From Corynespora cassiicola (lineage: Eukaryota > Ascomycota > Dothideomycetes > Pleosporales > Corynesporascaceae): DNA of 64,000 nt. The notes under the pieces are model-generated. The model worked only from the letters and a program-made list of their open reading frames with translations. It ran no database searches and had not been told where the DNA came from. The position numbers and the translations under genes were made by a program. The stretch covers positions 186,001 to 250,000 of the forward strand of contig JAEUWY010000020.1 of assembly GCA_022059125.1 (NCBI GenBank). Direction: 5' to 3'. This document shows, one piece after another, positions 21,983-32,459 of the stretch. Position 1 is the stretch's first letter; every line of letters begins with the position of its first letter.

Positions 21983-23755
21983 ATGGAAAAGACTGCAGAT
22001 TTATCTGCTGAAGAGCGAGCCTTTACGAACGATGGGATACCAGAGTCTGGCATAAAGGCGGGGACGGTCGAAGATAGAGAAGCGATGCGAAGGTTGGGCA
22101 AACAGCAGCTTTTCAAGGTGTGTCCCGACTTTTCAGCCAACCCATATTACCCCCTAACAGCTATTCAGCGCAACTTTGGATTCTTGAGCATCTTGGGCTT
22201 CGCGCTCATCTTGATGGGGACCTGGGAGACTATCCTCGGAACCGTCGCTTTCGGCCTGGGCAATGGCGGACCTTCAGGCCTGCTGTACACCTACCTCGGT
22301 GTCTGGATCGGCTTCTTTCTTATCGCAACATCCATGGCGGAGATGGCCTCGATGCACGTTCGACTTCGTACCCCCCTGCGGGGCATTCGCTGACAGGGTG
22401 CAGGGCTCCGACGGCTGGGGGCCAGTATCACTGGGTTAGCGAGTTCTCCTCGCCCAAGTATCAGAAACAGCTTTCGTACCTTATTGGCTGGCTTGGCATA
22501 TTAGGCTATCAAGTCGGCGTTACGATTGGAGGTTTCCTCTCTGGACAAATTATTCAGGGCTTGATTGTGCTTAACAATCCGTCCTACGACTACCAGCGAT
22601 GGCATGGTACATTGATCGCGATGCTCATTACCATCTTGGTCGCCCTGTTCAATATTTTCATGGCAAGTTGGCTTCCGTTCATCGAGACTCTGATCTTGAT
22701 TCTGCATCTGGCGGCTTGGGTCGGCATCATTGTGCCATTGTGGGTTCTTGCACCAAAGACTCCTCATGCACAGGTTTGGAACTCATTTGTAGACTCTGGA
22801 TGGGGAAACAGTGAGTTTTGATTGAAATTTCGGTATTCTTACCTATTTGCTAATGCTCTAAAGCTGGCGTAGCATGCCTTGTGGGTATGATCACCAACGT
22901 CGGCAGCTTTATTGGGTCCGATGCTCCCGCGCACATGGCTGAAGAGGTGAAAAGCGCATCAAAACTCTTGCCGAGAGTCATGATTTTTACCATGATAATC
23001 AATGGAGCTATGGGGTTCATCACACTCGTGTAGGACTCCATATTCACCCTATTCGTACTCATCGCTAATTCAGTCTCCAAAGAACATTTTGTTACTGCGT
23101 CGGCGACCTCGAAGCCGCCCTCACTACGCCCACCGGATTTCCCATCATCCAAGTATTCTACTCTGCAACTGGATCTGCTGCCAGCACATCGGGGCTCTGC
23201 TCGCTCCTCATCCTCCTCAACCTCGTCAACAACTTGACCAACATGGCCGGCGCATCCCGGCAGATTTTCGCTTTCGCCCGCGACCGTGGCGTCCCATTCT
23301 CGAACTGGGTATCTCGCGTTCCTTCGCGCTTTGACGTCCCTGTAAACTCCATCGCCGTTTCGGCATTTTGCGCATGCGTCTTGCACTGCATCAACATCGG
23401 TTCGACGATTGCCTTCAACATCATCTTGTCTGTCGGAACTGTTTCACTGATCACGTCGTATGTCACTTCGATTGGCTGCATTACGTGGCGTCGTATAAAG
23501 GGACTACCGCTTCTACCGTCCAAGTTCTCTTTGGGCCGTAAGCTGGGACTTGTTGTCAATCTGCTGTCGCTGGGGTTTTGTGCTTTGATTTATGTTTTTG
23601 CTTTCTTTCCGCCGACTCCGGATCCGCCTACCGTTAGTATGAATTGGGCTGTTGTGGTGTATGCTGGTGTGCTCGGCATTGCAGGGGTATATTATATGGC
23701 TGAGGCGAGGCATCATTATGAAGGACCGGTGGAATATGTCAGAAAACGGGCTTGA
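21983..23755 (+). CDS. APC-superfamily permease (GABA/choline/amino acid type)
   Basis: A five-exon model of 521 residues: 21983-22117, 22169-22353, 22404-22810, 22864-23029, 23083-23755. The protein has about twelve hydrophobic spans. It carries the APC signature near span 1 (GFALILMGTWETI), the block APTAGGQYHWVSEF, and the loop GSDAPAHMAEEVKSASK typical of fungal GABA/choline permeases. It should import an amino acid or choline-like substrate at the plasma membrane; the substrate cannot be fixed from sequence. Intron 2 fits only if its donor is GC (AT/GCACGT, with branch-like GCTGAC and acceptor GTGCAG). All GT donors tried break the conserved MAPTAGGQ junction. Introns 1, 3 and 4 are ordinary. 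The ATG at 21983 is the only sensible start. Confidence 0.85.
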
Positions 23756-23963
23756 ATGGTTGTCGAGGAAATTAAACACCATCGATGTTGATATATGCGT
23801 ACTGAATCGCTATTCGATATGAGTACAAAGAGTAAAACAACTCCCTTACATATTTAGTAGAGAGCAAACGTAAAAAATACTGACAAATGTATTGAAGAAA
23901 TGGATAGAATGTGCAGCATTTGTATGCCATGTAGATGCTATCTTTCATGCCCATTATCCAAAT

Positions 23964-25850
23964 TCATACAGAGGGGAATAAGTGCCCTCGATCATAAAAA
24001 CCAAGTAATGACCGTCTTGAAATCTCGTCATGTAATAAACCTAATATCTCATCATCTTTACGGTGACGAGCGAGCTCAATGGCTGTCATCTGAACCCCGT
24101 CATAAACACCCCCAAGTTCCAAGAGATCGACTTTCGGGGACGCTATAAGAATTTTGACCAATTGCGTGTACTTGTATTTGACAGCAATTGTCAATGCAGT
24201 CCAGTTGCCCACATCATGGTGATTCGCGTCCACTCCAGGCTGTCGAAGTAGCCAGCGGACGATCATCTCCGAATGACTCATCACTGCGATAATTAAAGGC
24301 GTCTCTTTTCGTGAGTTGACTGCGTTAACCAAGGAAGGATCTTTCTCGCAAATCATTTGCAAGGCTTCGGTCCGCAATCCTCGAGCGCAGTACGTTACAA
24401 GTGGTTCACCTTTCCACGATGTATCCGGATTTGCCCCATTATCCAAGAGAAGTCTCGCGGTGTCGAGATGACGGTTCAGAATAGCCTGAGCAAGTGGATA
24501 TTGAGAATTCCGATATTCGTTTGGAGTGATGCGAGGATCCTCGAGAAACAACCGAACGATCGATTCATGGCCATTCCTCGCCGCGTGGCCCAATGGAGTA
24601 TTTCCAGTTTTGTCAACTGGATTAACATCGAGATCTGGGAGCTTGAGAAGTAGCTCGCATATTGCGCGAGAGTTGTTGGCAGCGGCATAATGAAGTGCTG
24701 TCATCCCGTAGACTGTTTTTTTATTCAATTCACTTAATTCTGCCAACCCTCTTACGACAATCTCTGAATTCTCTTGACAGGCGGTATGAAGCGGAAGTCG
24801 ACCGATGATATCTTTTGTTTCGATAGTAAAACTTTCTTCGCACAGCTTAGCTAAGTAGATGTCGACCATTTTTTGTGTCTCGAATTCGTCTAGCACAACA
24901 TGTAGAGAAGAGCGACCTAGAAAATCTTCGAATTGCTCTGGATCACCGTGACAAATAGAAAAAACTGCGAGCTGGGAAGATGATTTAGGAAACAGAATTG
25001 GTGGGCGAGTTGCGATCATAGGATCCAGATCTAAGAATTTTACGAGTTCGTGGGTTTTGCTGGACACGGATGCGGCTAATAGGGCCAAGCGTTTCCACTC
25101 TTCCTTGAAGTCAAAGCAAAAGACATTCTCACAGAATTGATGTCGCTGCAGCCTTCTCACTCTGTATTGCATCTCTCCGCCTATATCGCCAAGGTTCATC
25201 ATTTGGTCGATCTCTGACTCTTCTTTTGACGAAGGCTCACAAAGAGAACATACGGTAGGATTAAAATAAAAATCTCTGCTTAATGATCTCTCAAGGAGTG
25301 TCGAGTGACTTGTTGGATTTTGTTTGTCTGGTGATTGTTCGACTTTGTTCTGGCCCAGGCGGAGAGTGACAGCATGCAGATCTGCGAAATGTTTTTCAAA
25401 GTTTCTGTCGTAGTCGCTACCACTAAGCGCAATAAAATCTTCCATACCCATCTCAGGAGCGAAAAGTTGTCGAATTTCCTCTCGCAGCTCCCGCAAGCGT
25501 ATCACAGCCTTAGCCATGGTCTGGTGGAGGTGAAAGAGCAGAGACCACTGGTTGGCGCTGATGGATGGTGTTGTTCGAGAAATGATTCCAACTGTCGGGC
25601 TGGGTACCATTGCAGGACCGAGCTGTTTGGAAATCCGCTCAGTGTGTTTTGTCTTTCGTGGTAATCTGCGGCCCTCGGAGCAACGGAACCCCTTTGAAGT
25701 GCACCGGTCGCACTTATCGTCGGGCCAGCTTCTGTGGACAGGTTCGCATTTCTGCTTGTCGGCTCGGCAGAAATCGCATTTGACGTATTCAAGTTTTCTC
25801 CTCTTGGCTGGAGGTGGACGAAGACTTGCGGGATTGGTTGTTGTAGCCAT
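23964..25850 (-). CDS. Zn2Cys6-ankyrin protein, copy 1
   Basis: A 628-residue intronless protein. A Zn(II)2Cys6 cluster lies near the N-terminus: Cys25, 28, 35, 47, 50 and 57, spacing CX2CX6CX11CX2CX6C, preceded by a basic PPPAKRRKLEYVK run. The middle is helical and contains a Cys pair (CSLCEP). The C-terminal third holds about seven ankyrin repeats, such as GMTALHYAAANNSRAICELLL and GNTPLGHAARNGHESIVRLFL. It is likely a nuclear DNA-binding regulator with a protein-interaction domain. It is a tandem paralogue of the gene at 26354-28149. I chose the Met at 25850 (MATTTNPASL) because the open frame further up to 26051 has no conserved content. The upstream spacer contains phased TCGCA repeats. 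Confidence 0.82.
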   Translation of the reverse strand: MATTTNPASLRPPPAKRRKLEYVKCDFCRADKQKCEPVHRSWPDDKCDRCTSKGFRCSEGRRLPRKTKHTERISKQLGPAMVPSPTVGIISRTTPSISANQWSLLFHLHQTMAKAVIRLRELREEIRQLFAPEMGMEDFIALSGSDYDRNFEKHFADLHAVTLRLGQNKVEQSPDKQNPTSHSTLLERSLSRDFYFNPTVCSLCEPSSKEESEIDQMMNLGDIGGEMQYRVRRLQRHQFCENVFCFDFKEEWKRLALLAASVSSKTHELVKFLDLDPMIATRPPILFPKSSSQLAVFSICHGDPEQFEDFLGRSSLHVVLDEFETQKMVDIYLAKLCEESFTIETKDIIGRLPLHTACQENSEIVVRGLAELSELNKKTVYGMTALHYAAANNSRAICELLLKLPDLDVNPVDKTGNTPLGHAARNGHESIVRLFLEDPRITPNEYRNSQYPLAQAILNRHLDTARLLLDNGANPDTSWKGEPLVTYCARGLRTEALQMICEKDPSLVNAVNSRKETPLIIAVMSHSEMIVRWLLRQPGVDANHHDVGNWTALTIAVKYKYTQLVKILIASPKVDLLELGGVYDGVQMTAIELARHRKDDEILGLLHDEISRRSLLGFYDRGHLFPSV

Positions 25851-26146
25851 TGGAGTGACTGCCCAGATAGTGTGCCAAGGCTGGGGCTGAACTGAACGGG
25901 TTGAATGGTAGACAATCGTAGAAGGAGCAGAACGGAGAAGAGCGGTCTGGTACTCTGGAGGTATGAAGACTGGTTTGGCTGTGTTTATGATTCCTAAGAT
26001 TGGGGGAGAAGGACGGGCTTTTATGCCAGTCAAGAGTGCCTTTCTGTGCACCCAGCCAAGGCTGAGATGCAGCTAGCCTTTTTATGCGGCGAGGTCGCGA
26101 AGCGCTGCACGAGCTGAGCAGTATCATTGGCTTGATATGACAGGCT

Positions 26147-26217
26147 TCGCACATTATCGCACTGGCACTGATCTGACAGGCGTCGCACTCTTTCGCACTG
26201 GATCGCAGGCTATCGCA
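26147..26217. promoter_or_regulatory. Array of six TCGCA pentamers, mostly at 10-bp steps
   Basis: TCGCA starts at 26147, 26157, 26183, 26193, 26203 and 26213 on the plus strand, with spacings 10, 26, 10, 10 and 10 bp. Most copies are extended to ATCGCACTG. The array lies 297-367 bp upstream of Zn2Cys6-ankyrin copy 1 and just past the stop of copy 2. Exact helical phasing suggests a cooperative protein-binding platform. Confidence 0.7.
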
Positions 26218-26353
26218 CTGGCCCGCGTCCGTCATACGACCCACAAGCCAGCACAGCCATCACGCTGCAGAGCGGCATCACACGATCGCCGTCTAGCCCA
26301 AGCCCCTTCCAACCGGTTTGATAGGATTCGACCCTGGCATTCCGCTGATGTGT

Positions 26354-28149
26354 TCACTGGCCCAGTCGGTTGATGGGGAACTCAATTTCCAGCTGCCCCT
26401 GCTGCGCGATTTGCTCGCCCACAATTTCCTGGAGGTCGCGCAAAGCCTGTGCCCTGACATCCGGGTTCTCGTGAGCTGCAGCCGATGTTTTCGCCCCCAA
26501 CAACCTCATGATGCCAATATGTCTCATGCGCACAGCGTAATAGAAGGCCGTGTGGCCGTAGAAAATGACCCTGGGATTGGCTCCGTTTTGGAGCAGCAGG
26601 TCCACCATCTCATCGTTTCCCACGTATATCGCCTTTATGAGTGGTGGAGGCCCTTTATCGACTGCAAATGCGTTCGGGTTAAGCTTTCTGTCCCCAGATA
26701 AGAAGAGCTTGACAATTTCGATATTGTTGCTGCTGATCGCGTAATAAAGTGCTGCATTCCCCTGGCAGTCGAGATGATTGAGATGCCCATCTGCTCGAGA
26801 ATGAGCGATGAGGAGTTCGCATATCTCGAGATGCCCCTTCAAGGCAGCAAAGTGGAGTGCAAGGCTGCCATATATCGTTTCAAGGCCGACGTCGGCGCCC
26901 AGCTCCAGGAGATGAGCCACGGCTGGAACCCAATTTTTCTGAACAGAAGCGTGCAAAAGAGATCTACCCAGCACATCCTGGAGGTTGATATTCTCAGATG
27001 TGGTGACGTCTTTGAAGAATTCCATGTCCTCTTCTTCGAATCCGTTAACCTTGGAATCTAGCCATTGCAGCGTAGATGAGCGACCTAAACAATCCCTGTA
27101 ATCCATGGTACCGCTCATGATGATCCGGTGATTAATATTGTCCGGCGTGAAACATGCGTGCGTTTTGGTGGATAGGGGCATGTCCTCGTAAAGATTCATG
27201 CTCTTCATGGTGACCTCTGCCTTTTCATGTATCAAGTAGGATAGCTCGACAAGGCGAGTGTTCTCCATGTCAACTTGATCCCAAACATCCAAATCCCAGT
27301 GCGTCCTGTCTCGAAGATGGCGATTCATTTGGGCAACCCTGACAAGGAATTCGTGACCAACGTCTTCGCGTTTCATGAGGGACCGAATAATTCGGTCGCC
27401 GTCTGCATGATAGCATATAGGGCATTTTTCTTCCCATGTGATTGTCGTTAGAGCCTGTCCTACTATTTGTGAAAGAACGTATTCGGAAGACTCTTTGGTT
27501 GCATCATGACTGCTGTCAAGTAATTGATGCTCCAGGAAACTTAGAGTCGTCGAGTCGAGATTCTGATAGAAGTTGACAAATTGAAAGCTCTCAGTGCCCT
27601 CAAAAGCGATGGTATAGTAGCTAGCATCGGTCCATGAATCTGCGAATGGATCTTTGATTCCTTTTCTTAATTCAAATAGGCGTTCAACTGCCATGGCCAT
27701 GGTTTTGTGGTAACTCATGAGAAAGCTCCTATCGAGAGATCAGCAGCCATATCTTGCACTGAAAGTTTAGTTCTGACCCATCTACTTTCTGCTCTTCAGC
27801 ATGCCTATCGGGGATCTTCGAAGCCATGGGCTTTTGGTACGAATCTTGATATTTTGTCTTGCGTTCTACCCTTGTGCCTTCTGAGCATACAAATCCCTTT
27901 GCGAGGCAGCGATCGCACTTTGTTGGCCAGACTCGATCTTTCGGACCACACTGGACGTCTTGGTCAAAACAGACACGATGCGACTCATGCTCAACGGTCG
28001 CAAACCTTTTGTTTATCTATGCGACACCTTTGACATTTGACTAGGTCAAGTTTTCCCCTCTTCTGCAACACTGACGGATCTGCTCCATTACCCCCGAATG
28101 TGCGTGCATCAGATGGCCCCTGTGCTGCTGAGCGCCACATTGAGTTCAT
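26354..28149 (-). CDS. Zn2Cys6-ankyrin protein, copy 2
   Basis: A three-exon model of 542 residues: 28149-28006, 27950-27841, 27728-26354. The 55-bp first intron (donor GTTTGC, acceptor CCAG) splits the zinc cluster. Once joined, the cluster reads Cys39, 42, 49, 60, 63 and 70 with CX2CX6CX10CX2CX6C spacing, matching copy 1. The second intron (donor GTACCA, 112 bp) is less certain. The rest parallels copy 1: SYHKTMAMAVERLFELR against LHQTMAKAVIRLRELR, a Cys pair (CPICYH), DCLGRSSTLQWLDS, and C-terminal ankyrin repeats (LALHFAALKGHLEICELLI). It is a likely nuclear regulator. The main exon could be mistaken for a stand-alone 454-residue ankyrin protein. Phased TGCGA repeats lie directly upstream. 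Confidence 0.72.
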
Positions 28150-28174
28150 GATCCCTGCAAGGCGAGTGATAGGG

Positions 28175-28460
28175 TGCGAAAAGGTGCGGTAAAGTGCGAC
28201 GATTTGCGACGAAACAGCAGCCTGGTCACAATGGGCAGACCGGTCCAAGCAGGACAGCGGGAACGTGCCTAGCTCAAATCAGCCGCCAAGGTCGGCTTGC
28301 ATGTTCCCTTGGATAACAAGCCTATCAGCAGCATCTTGCCAGGGATCGCACTTGATCGCACTTGCGGCGCGTCCGGAAGGCACATATCCACCCTTGCAAA
28401 GCGGAGTGAGGTTAGGTTATTGAGCGCGCAGGCTGTCGCACTCCATCGCAGGTTTTCGCA
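28175..28460. promoter_or_regulatory. Phased TGCGA/TCGCA arrays in the divergent promoter
   Basis: TGCGA starts at 28175, 28195 and 28205 with TGCGG at 28185, a perfect 10-bp ladder. TCGCA starts at 28346, 28356, 28436, 28446 and 28456, all in the same 10-bp register. Further single copies lie at 28514 and, inverted, at 28537. The region sits between Zn2Cys6-ankyrin copy 2 (minus) and the small membrane protein (plus). Confidence 0.7.
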
Positions 28461-28715
28461 GGTTAGGTACCTAACCATATGTGTCCCACAGCCCCCGACG
28501 CCTGCGCAAAGGTTCGCAATTGCTGCAAGCAGGGACTGCGATGGTCTGAATATAAGATGGAGGCCCGGAAGCCTGCTCAAGAGAGTTTCTAGAATATCGG
28601 TCACGGTCGCTCAAGCTCGAAGCATAGCACTGTCTGTCTTTCAACCCTTCCACGGTCATATACGCGATTCTTGGATCGGATTTCCAGTGGAAAATATCTT
28701 TAAATCACCCTGAAA

Positions 28716-29003
28716 ATGTTCAACTCCACAATTGTTCGACCATTACTCACGGTGCCTTCGACGCTGCCGCTGGTCACGTGTCGGCCTTGCGCCACACAAA
28801 GACCGGCCTCAACTCCGGTCGTAGCAGTGCCCACCCTGGTCCTCTCGAAGACTGAAGAGTCACATGCGGACCTGAGTCTGACGATTGTTTTTGGAGTAGT
28901 TGGGTTGGTCGTTGCTATCATTGGGACTGCCATTGCTGTGCTCCAGCTTCGACACATGTACAATCGGCATAAGCTGTCCAAGGAACTCCTATCATTACCA
29001 TGA
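28716..29003 (+). CDS. Small single-pass membrane protein
   Basis: A 95-residue protein. A Pro/Thr-rich N-terminal half with two Cys is followed by one strong hydrophobic span at about residues 53-76 (DLSLTIVFGVVGLVVAIIGT) and a basic tail (RHMYNRHKLSKELL). That predicts an outside N-terminus and a cytosolic C-terminus. There is no clear cleavable signal peptide. It is transcribed away from Zn2Cys6-ankyrin copy 2 across 566 bp filled with phased TCGCA repeats, so the pair may be co-regulated. Family not recognised. A stop follows at once and no further exon is obvious. Confidence 0.55.
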   Translation: MFNSTIVRPLLTVPSTLPLVTCRPCATQRPASTPVVAVPTLVLSKTEESHADLSLTIVFGVVGLVVAIIGTAIAVLQLRHMYNRHKLSKELLSLP

Positions 29004-29388
29004 TGGGTAAGTTTAATTGAATCAGTCGCAAGAACGTGTACTGACTAAACAGGGGATTTTTTTGAAAAAGTAAAAATTAACGAAATGGAAAGGCGGAGAG
29101 GCAGAAATCTTCGGAGTGCACTAGGCATGTAATATAGCTACCTCAATGTGATTATGAGATGAACTTGCTATTGGATTTCATGATAGACTACTGTTCTTCA
29201 TGTAGCGTGACCCTGTACAGAGCAACGTCTCGCGAGCGTTCAGGTATACCTAGACAACGAGTCTGTATGACGCGCCTCGAGTGGCGATGGATTTGGCGTT
29301 GGGCAGGGATCAGGCCTTGGCGCCGATGATCTCCCGGTAACAGCATTCGCCAACCCTCACTTCGACATCAAGAGCCCAAGCACGCAAA
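29004..29388. other. Spacer before the DUF2011-like gene
   Basis: It contains the 3' region of the small membrane-protein gene and the presumed promoter of the next gene. No other feature is seen. Confidence 0.5.
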
Positions 29389-30219
29389 ATGTTCGAGATT
29401 CCCACGGCGAAGCGGTACGACTATGCTGTCACTCGACGCGACACTTATTACTAACTCCATACAAGTGTCCGCCGGGACGACCTGCAGTCGCCCGCCTCTT
29501 CCCCGCGCTCCACGCCTGACCCCGAGCTCGAAGACCTCCTCCGCTCTCGCATCCAAAACGAATATGCTTTCGAGACGGCCGATAACGATGTCGCAATGGA
29601 AGACGATGCTGTTGCTGCTGCTGGCAGCGATGGCGACGAAACCGAGCTAAGGCTTTTTGCCGCCCCGATATCGTCCGCCCCACAAACGCAAAAAATTCGC
29701 ATCTCCTCGCCCGAGGTTGAAACAGGCGAGCCTGGTTTCCTCCGAAAACGACCGCAAAGCTATTATTTTGCGGATGAAGTCACGAGCGATCGAGAGATCG
29801 AGCTGGAGGCAGCGGCGGTGGATGGAGAGGCAGTACTACAAATGTCGAAAATTCCGTGGCTTGGGTGCGCCTTGCCATGGAAGGTCCAGAAGATATCGCC
29901 AGCGGGGTTGCGCAAAGAGGTTCTCGTAGGACATCCTCCGCAGCTGTTCACAGTGGAAGAGAAAGCTCAGAAGCGACGGAGAAAGGGAAAGAAGAGCAGG
30001 ATAGCCATACGGACGAAAATCCAGGCAGCCAAAAACAAGCAATCAGAAAAGGCGCGATTAGCACAGGAGAAGGAGGAAGCTGAGCGCGAGAAGAGGACGA
30101 GGAAGAACCGGGAAAAGAAGGTAAAAAAGAAGGAGAGAGAAAAGGCCAAGAAGCTGGCCGAGGGTGGAGGTGAGAGCATTGCTCCGCCGGCTGCAGATGG
30201 CGTCGATGAGGAGGAATGA
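29389..30219 (+). CDS. DUF2011-like basic coiled-coil protein, probably nucleolar
   Basis: A two-exon model of 259 residues: 29389-29414 and 29466-30219, with a 51-bp intron (donor GTACGA, acceptor ACAAG). The tiny first exon encodes MFEIPTAKR, which continues as VRRDDLQSPASSPRSTP, the conserved opening of the fungal DUF2011 family. The middle has conserved Trp/Pro segments (IPWLGCALPWKVQ). The C-terminal 90 residues are Lys/Arg/Glu-rich (KRRRKGKKSRIAIRTK, then long KKEREKAKK helices) and resemble ribosome-biogenesis proteins with nucleolar targeting. The molecular role is unknown. Starting at the internal Met at 29596 would discard the conserved N-terminus. Confidence 0.8.
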
Positions 30220-30995
30220 GACATGGATTCATTAACTTGGAGATCTATCCTCCTCGTTTGCAACAAAACCGGATGCAAGCCTGCATCTGCGCATACCAGC
30301 CACGGTCACAGGCAGTACCGGCGGCACCCGACTATAAACCAGTCATACGCGGAAGCTGCTAGAATACAGTCATGCAGCGGCAGCAAGGTCCTACAACAGT
30401 CACGAAGATTGACCCAAAGATGTGGAAATGTCCTCTCTTAAGCTTTATACCCTTCATTGTATCAACAATACACCCTTATATGTGAGTTGAAGGAGACAAG
30501 CGCTCGGACTTGTCCTACTATCTTATTTGACGTCAGCCGAATATGCAAAAGATCCTTTTTTTTTCACTGTTCTGATTGCCGCTACTTTCACTCTGTTCGA
30601 GGCCGTCATCTCCGCTGTCGGGTGTTTTGATCAACCCTTCACCACCACCATTCCTTTGCCCTCCAAAAAGCAACGCCACACTTCTAATAAGCCTGCTTCT
30701 CACCACCAAGCGTGCCTTGAAAATACTGCCCGTTGCAGCCTTTGGCTTCCTATTTCACCTGAGCAGCAAATCACGGTCGCCACAGAGCACGTGCAGACTC
30801 CACCGGGCCCCGCTCTCTAAATAAGCTCCCGTTTCGTTCTCCAATTTTGATTCCGCAACACACAACCAACTCTCTTATCCACTCGCACGTGCACAAGTCG
30901 ACAACACCCACGCGCGCCGCAGCCTTGAGTGAGGAATATTCCAGGCGCGGTGTACCACTGATTTTTACTCTCCAAAAAAATTTATTTGCTAGGCT
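30220..30995. other. Intergenic region and leader of the next gene
   Basis: No gene is supported. The short frames at 30527-30824 are low in conserved content. A pyrimidine- and CA-rich leader precedes the start at 30996. Confidence 0.5.
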
Positions 30996-32108
30996 ATGGA
31001 CCAAGTCTTCGGCAGTAACCCAAGCGACCCCAATCAGCGTTTTGCGCAGACCTTCTCACCGCCGGCGCATCCAGACTCCATGTCCGCCGGCCAAATTGCA
31101 CCGGACATGGACCTCACCCAAATGGACGACGATAATTTGGATGCTGAACTGTTTGGCATCGAAGGCAGCCCCAATGGTCTCGCCGACTCTTACCCCACGC
31201 CGGCAACCAATTTTTCAGACATAGACGCTCTCTTCTCGGATGGCAAACCAGACGACGTAGGCGCATTCGATGCCGCACCCACCGATGGAGTCACCACGGC
31301 CGATGATGATGCCCACGTCCAGGACACCACCGCCACTGTAAACAACGCCCCCGCTGCCCCTGTTGCCGCCGCCACCACGGACCCCAGGATCCCAGACCTG
31401 ACCCAGGCTCACATCACCACCGTCCCGCACCTCACCTCCCTCTATGAAACCTATGCTGCCGGCTACGCGGACCCCGCCACCCCTCCAGAAGAGCACCTCC
31501 GCCGCGCTGAGACCCTGGCCCGTGCCCTGCTCTCCCACTACTATCCCGCGTCCCAGGGCTTCACCATCGCACAGCACGCCTACGAGGTGAGCGCCCCCTA
31601 CGGCATGGCATGGGAGCTCCGCACCCCGCGCCCCAAGAACGACCCCTTCAACTACATTCCGGCCATCCACAGTATCCCCCCGCACCTCGTCTCCGGCTAC
31701 TGCGTCTTCAAGAACTACCTCATGACCGACGGCACGTGGCTGCCCTTTCCGCACACGTATGTTGCCATCGCCATCGACACGCTCAAAAACTACCATGACT
31801 GGGTTCCCGTGAGTAAGGAGGGGTGTGCGCATCGGGGGGACGTGCTGGCGTACAGCCTGGGGGTCACGGCGGAGATTGCGAAGGGGTATGGGTTTTTGAT
31901 CGTGGGGCCTCGCGTTGAGGCGTACAAGTATGACGCAAATGATGGGCGTATGCCTATAAGGCAGTGGGCCAAGTCTCATGAGGGAGGGAAATGGGCGGTT
32001 GATATGAGGTATGGGGGTGTTGGGGAGTTGGATCGGTTAGTGAAGGATGTGGTGCCGGAGACGGTCCGTTATAAGAATACGGTCTTTGGGGAAGGTGTCA
32101 AGTTTTAG
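30996..32108 (+). CDS. Unknown fungal protein with acidic N-terminus
   Basis: A 370-residue intronless protein that I do not recognise. Residues 1-130 are disordered and Asp/Ala/Thr-rich, with an acidic patch DLTQMDDDNLDAELFG that could act as a short linear binding or activation motif. Residues about 130-370 look folded: helical LTSLYETYAAGY and LRRAETLARALLSHYYP, then a Trp/Tyr/Pro-rich part (AWELRTPRPKNDPFNYIPA, FKNYLMTDGTWLPFPHTYVA) and a Gly-rich end. No catalytic motif, membrane span or signal peptide is visible. Codon use is strongly GC-biased like the core genes, which supports a real gene. Confidence 0.68.
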   Translation: MDQVFGSNPSDPNQRFAQTFSPPAHPDSMSAGQIAPDMDLTQMDDDNLDAELFGIEGSPNGLADSYPTPATNFSDIDALFSDGKPDDVGAFDAAPTDGVTTADDDAHVQDTTATVNNAPAAPVAAATTDPRIPDLTQAHITTVPHLTSLYETYAAGYADPATPPEEHLRRAETLARALLSHYYPASQGFTIAQHAYEVSAPYGMAWELRTPRPKNDPFNYIPAIHSIPPHLVSGYCVFKNYLMTDGTWLPFPHTYVAIAIDTLKNYHDWVPVSKEGCAHRGDVLAYSLGVTAEIAKGYGFLIVGPRVEAYKYDANDGRMPIRQWAKSHEGGKWAVDMRYGGVGELDRLVKDVVPETVRYKNTVFGEGVKF

Positions 32109-32459
32109 TGGGCGTGGGGACGGGGTTGGATGAGGGGAATGGAAGATGGGTGGGTGGTGTTGAGATGGAGGAGGGGAGACGAGTCGGTGGAGGATGGCAT
32201 GCATGGCGTGGCGCGGCTTGGATTTGACACGATACCCGCTAGACTGGGTACATTTTCTCTGGGGTTTATGGCGCTGGCGGTTCTCTGTCTCTTTTTTTTT
32301 GCATTTGCATTTGCATTGCATCATTTCATCTTTGGCATGGAAACTGGCAGACGCGGTGTTTGCGCTTCGAGGATGGCTTTGATATCAGCGCCGAGGACGA
32401 CCGACTACGATACTGGCTGATAGTCATGCATCTACTTGCATTGTTTAGCATAGGCGTCT
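32109..32459. other. 3' region and spacer
   Basis: GT-rich 3' flank of the preceding gene. A minus-strand frame here is a compositional artefact. No feature is supported. Confidence 0.5.

Noticed and set aside
31215..31979. 254-codon minus-strand frame
   Set aside because: Antisense shadow of the unknown acidic protein gene, Gly/Val-rich.
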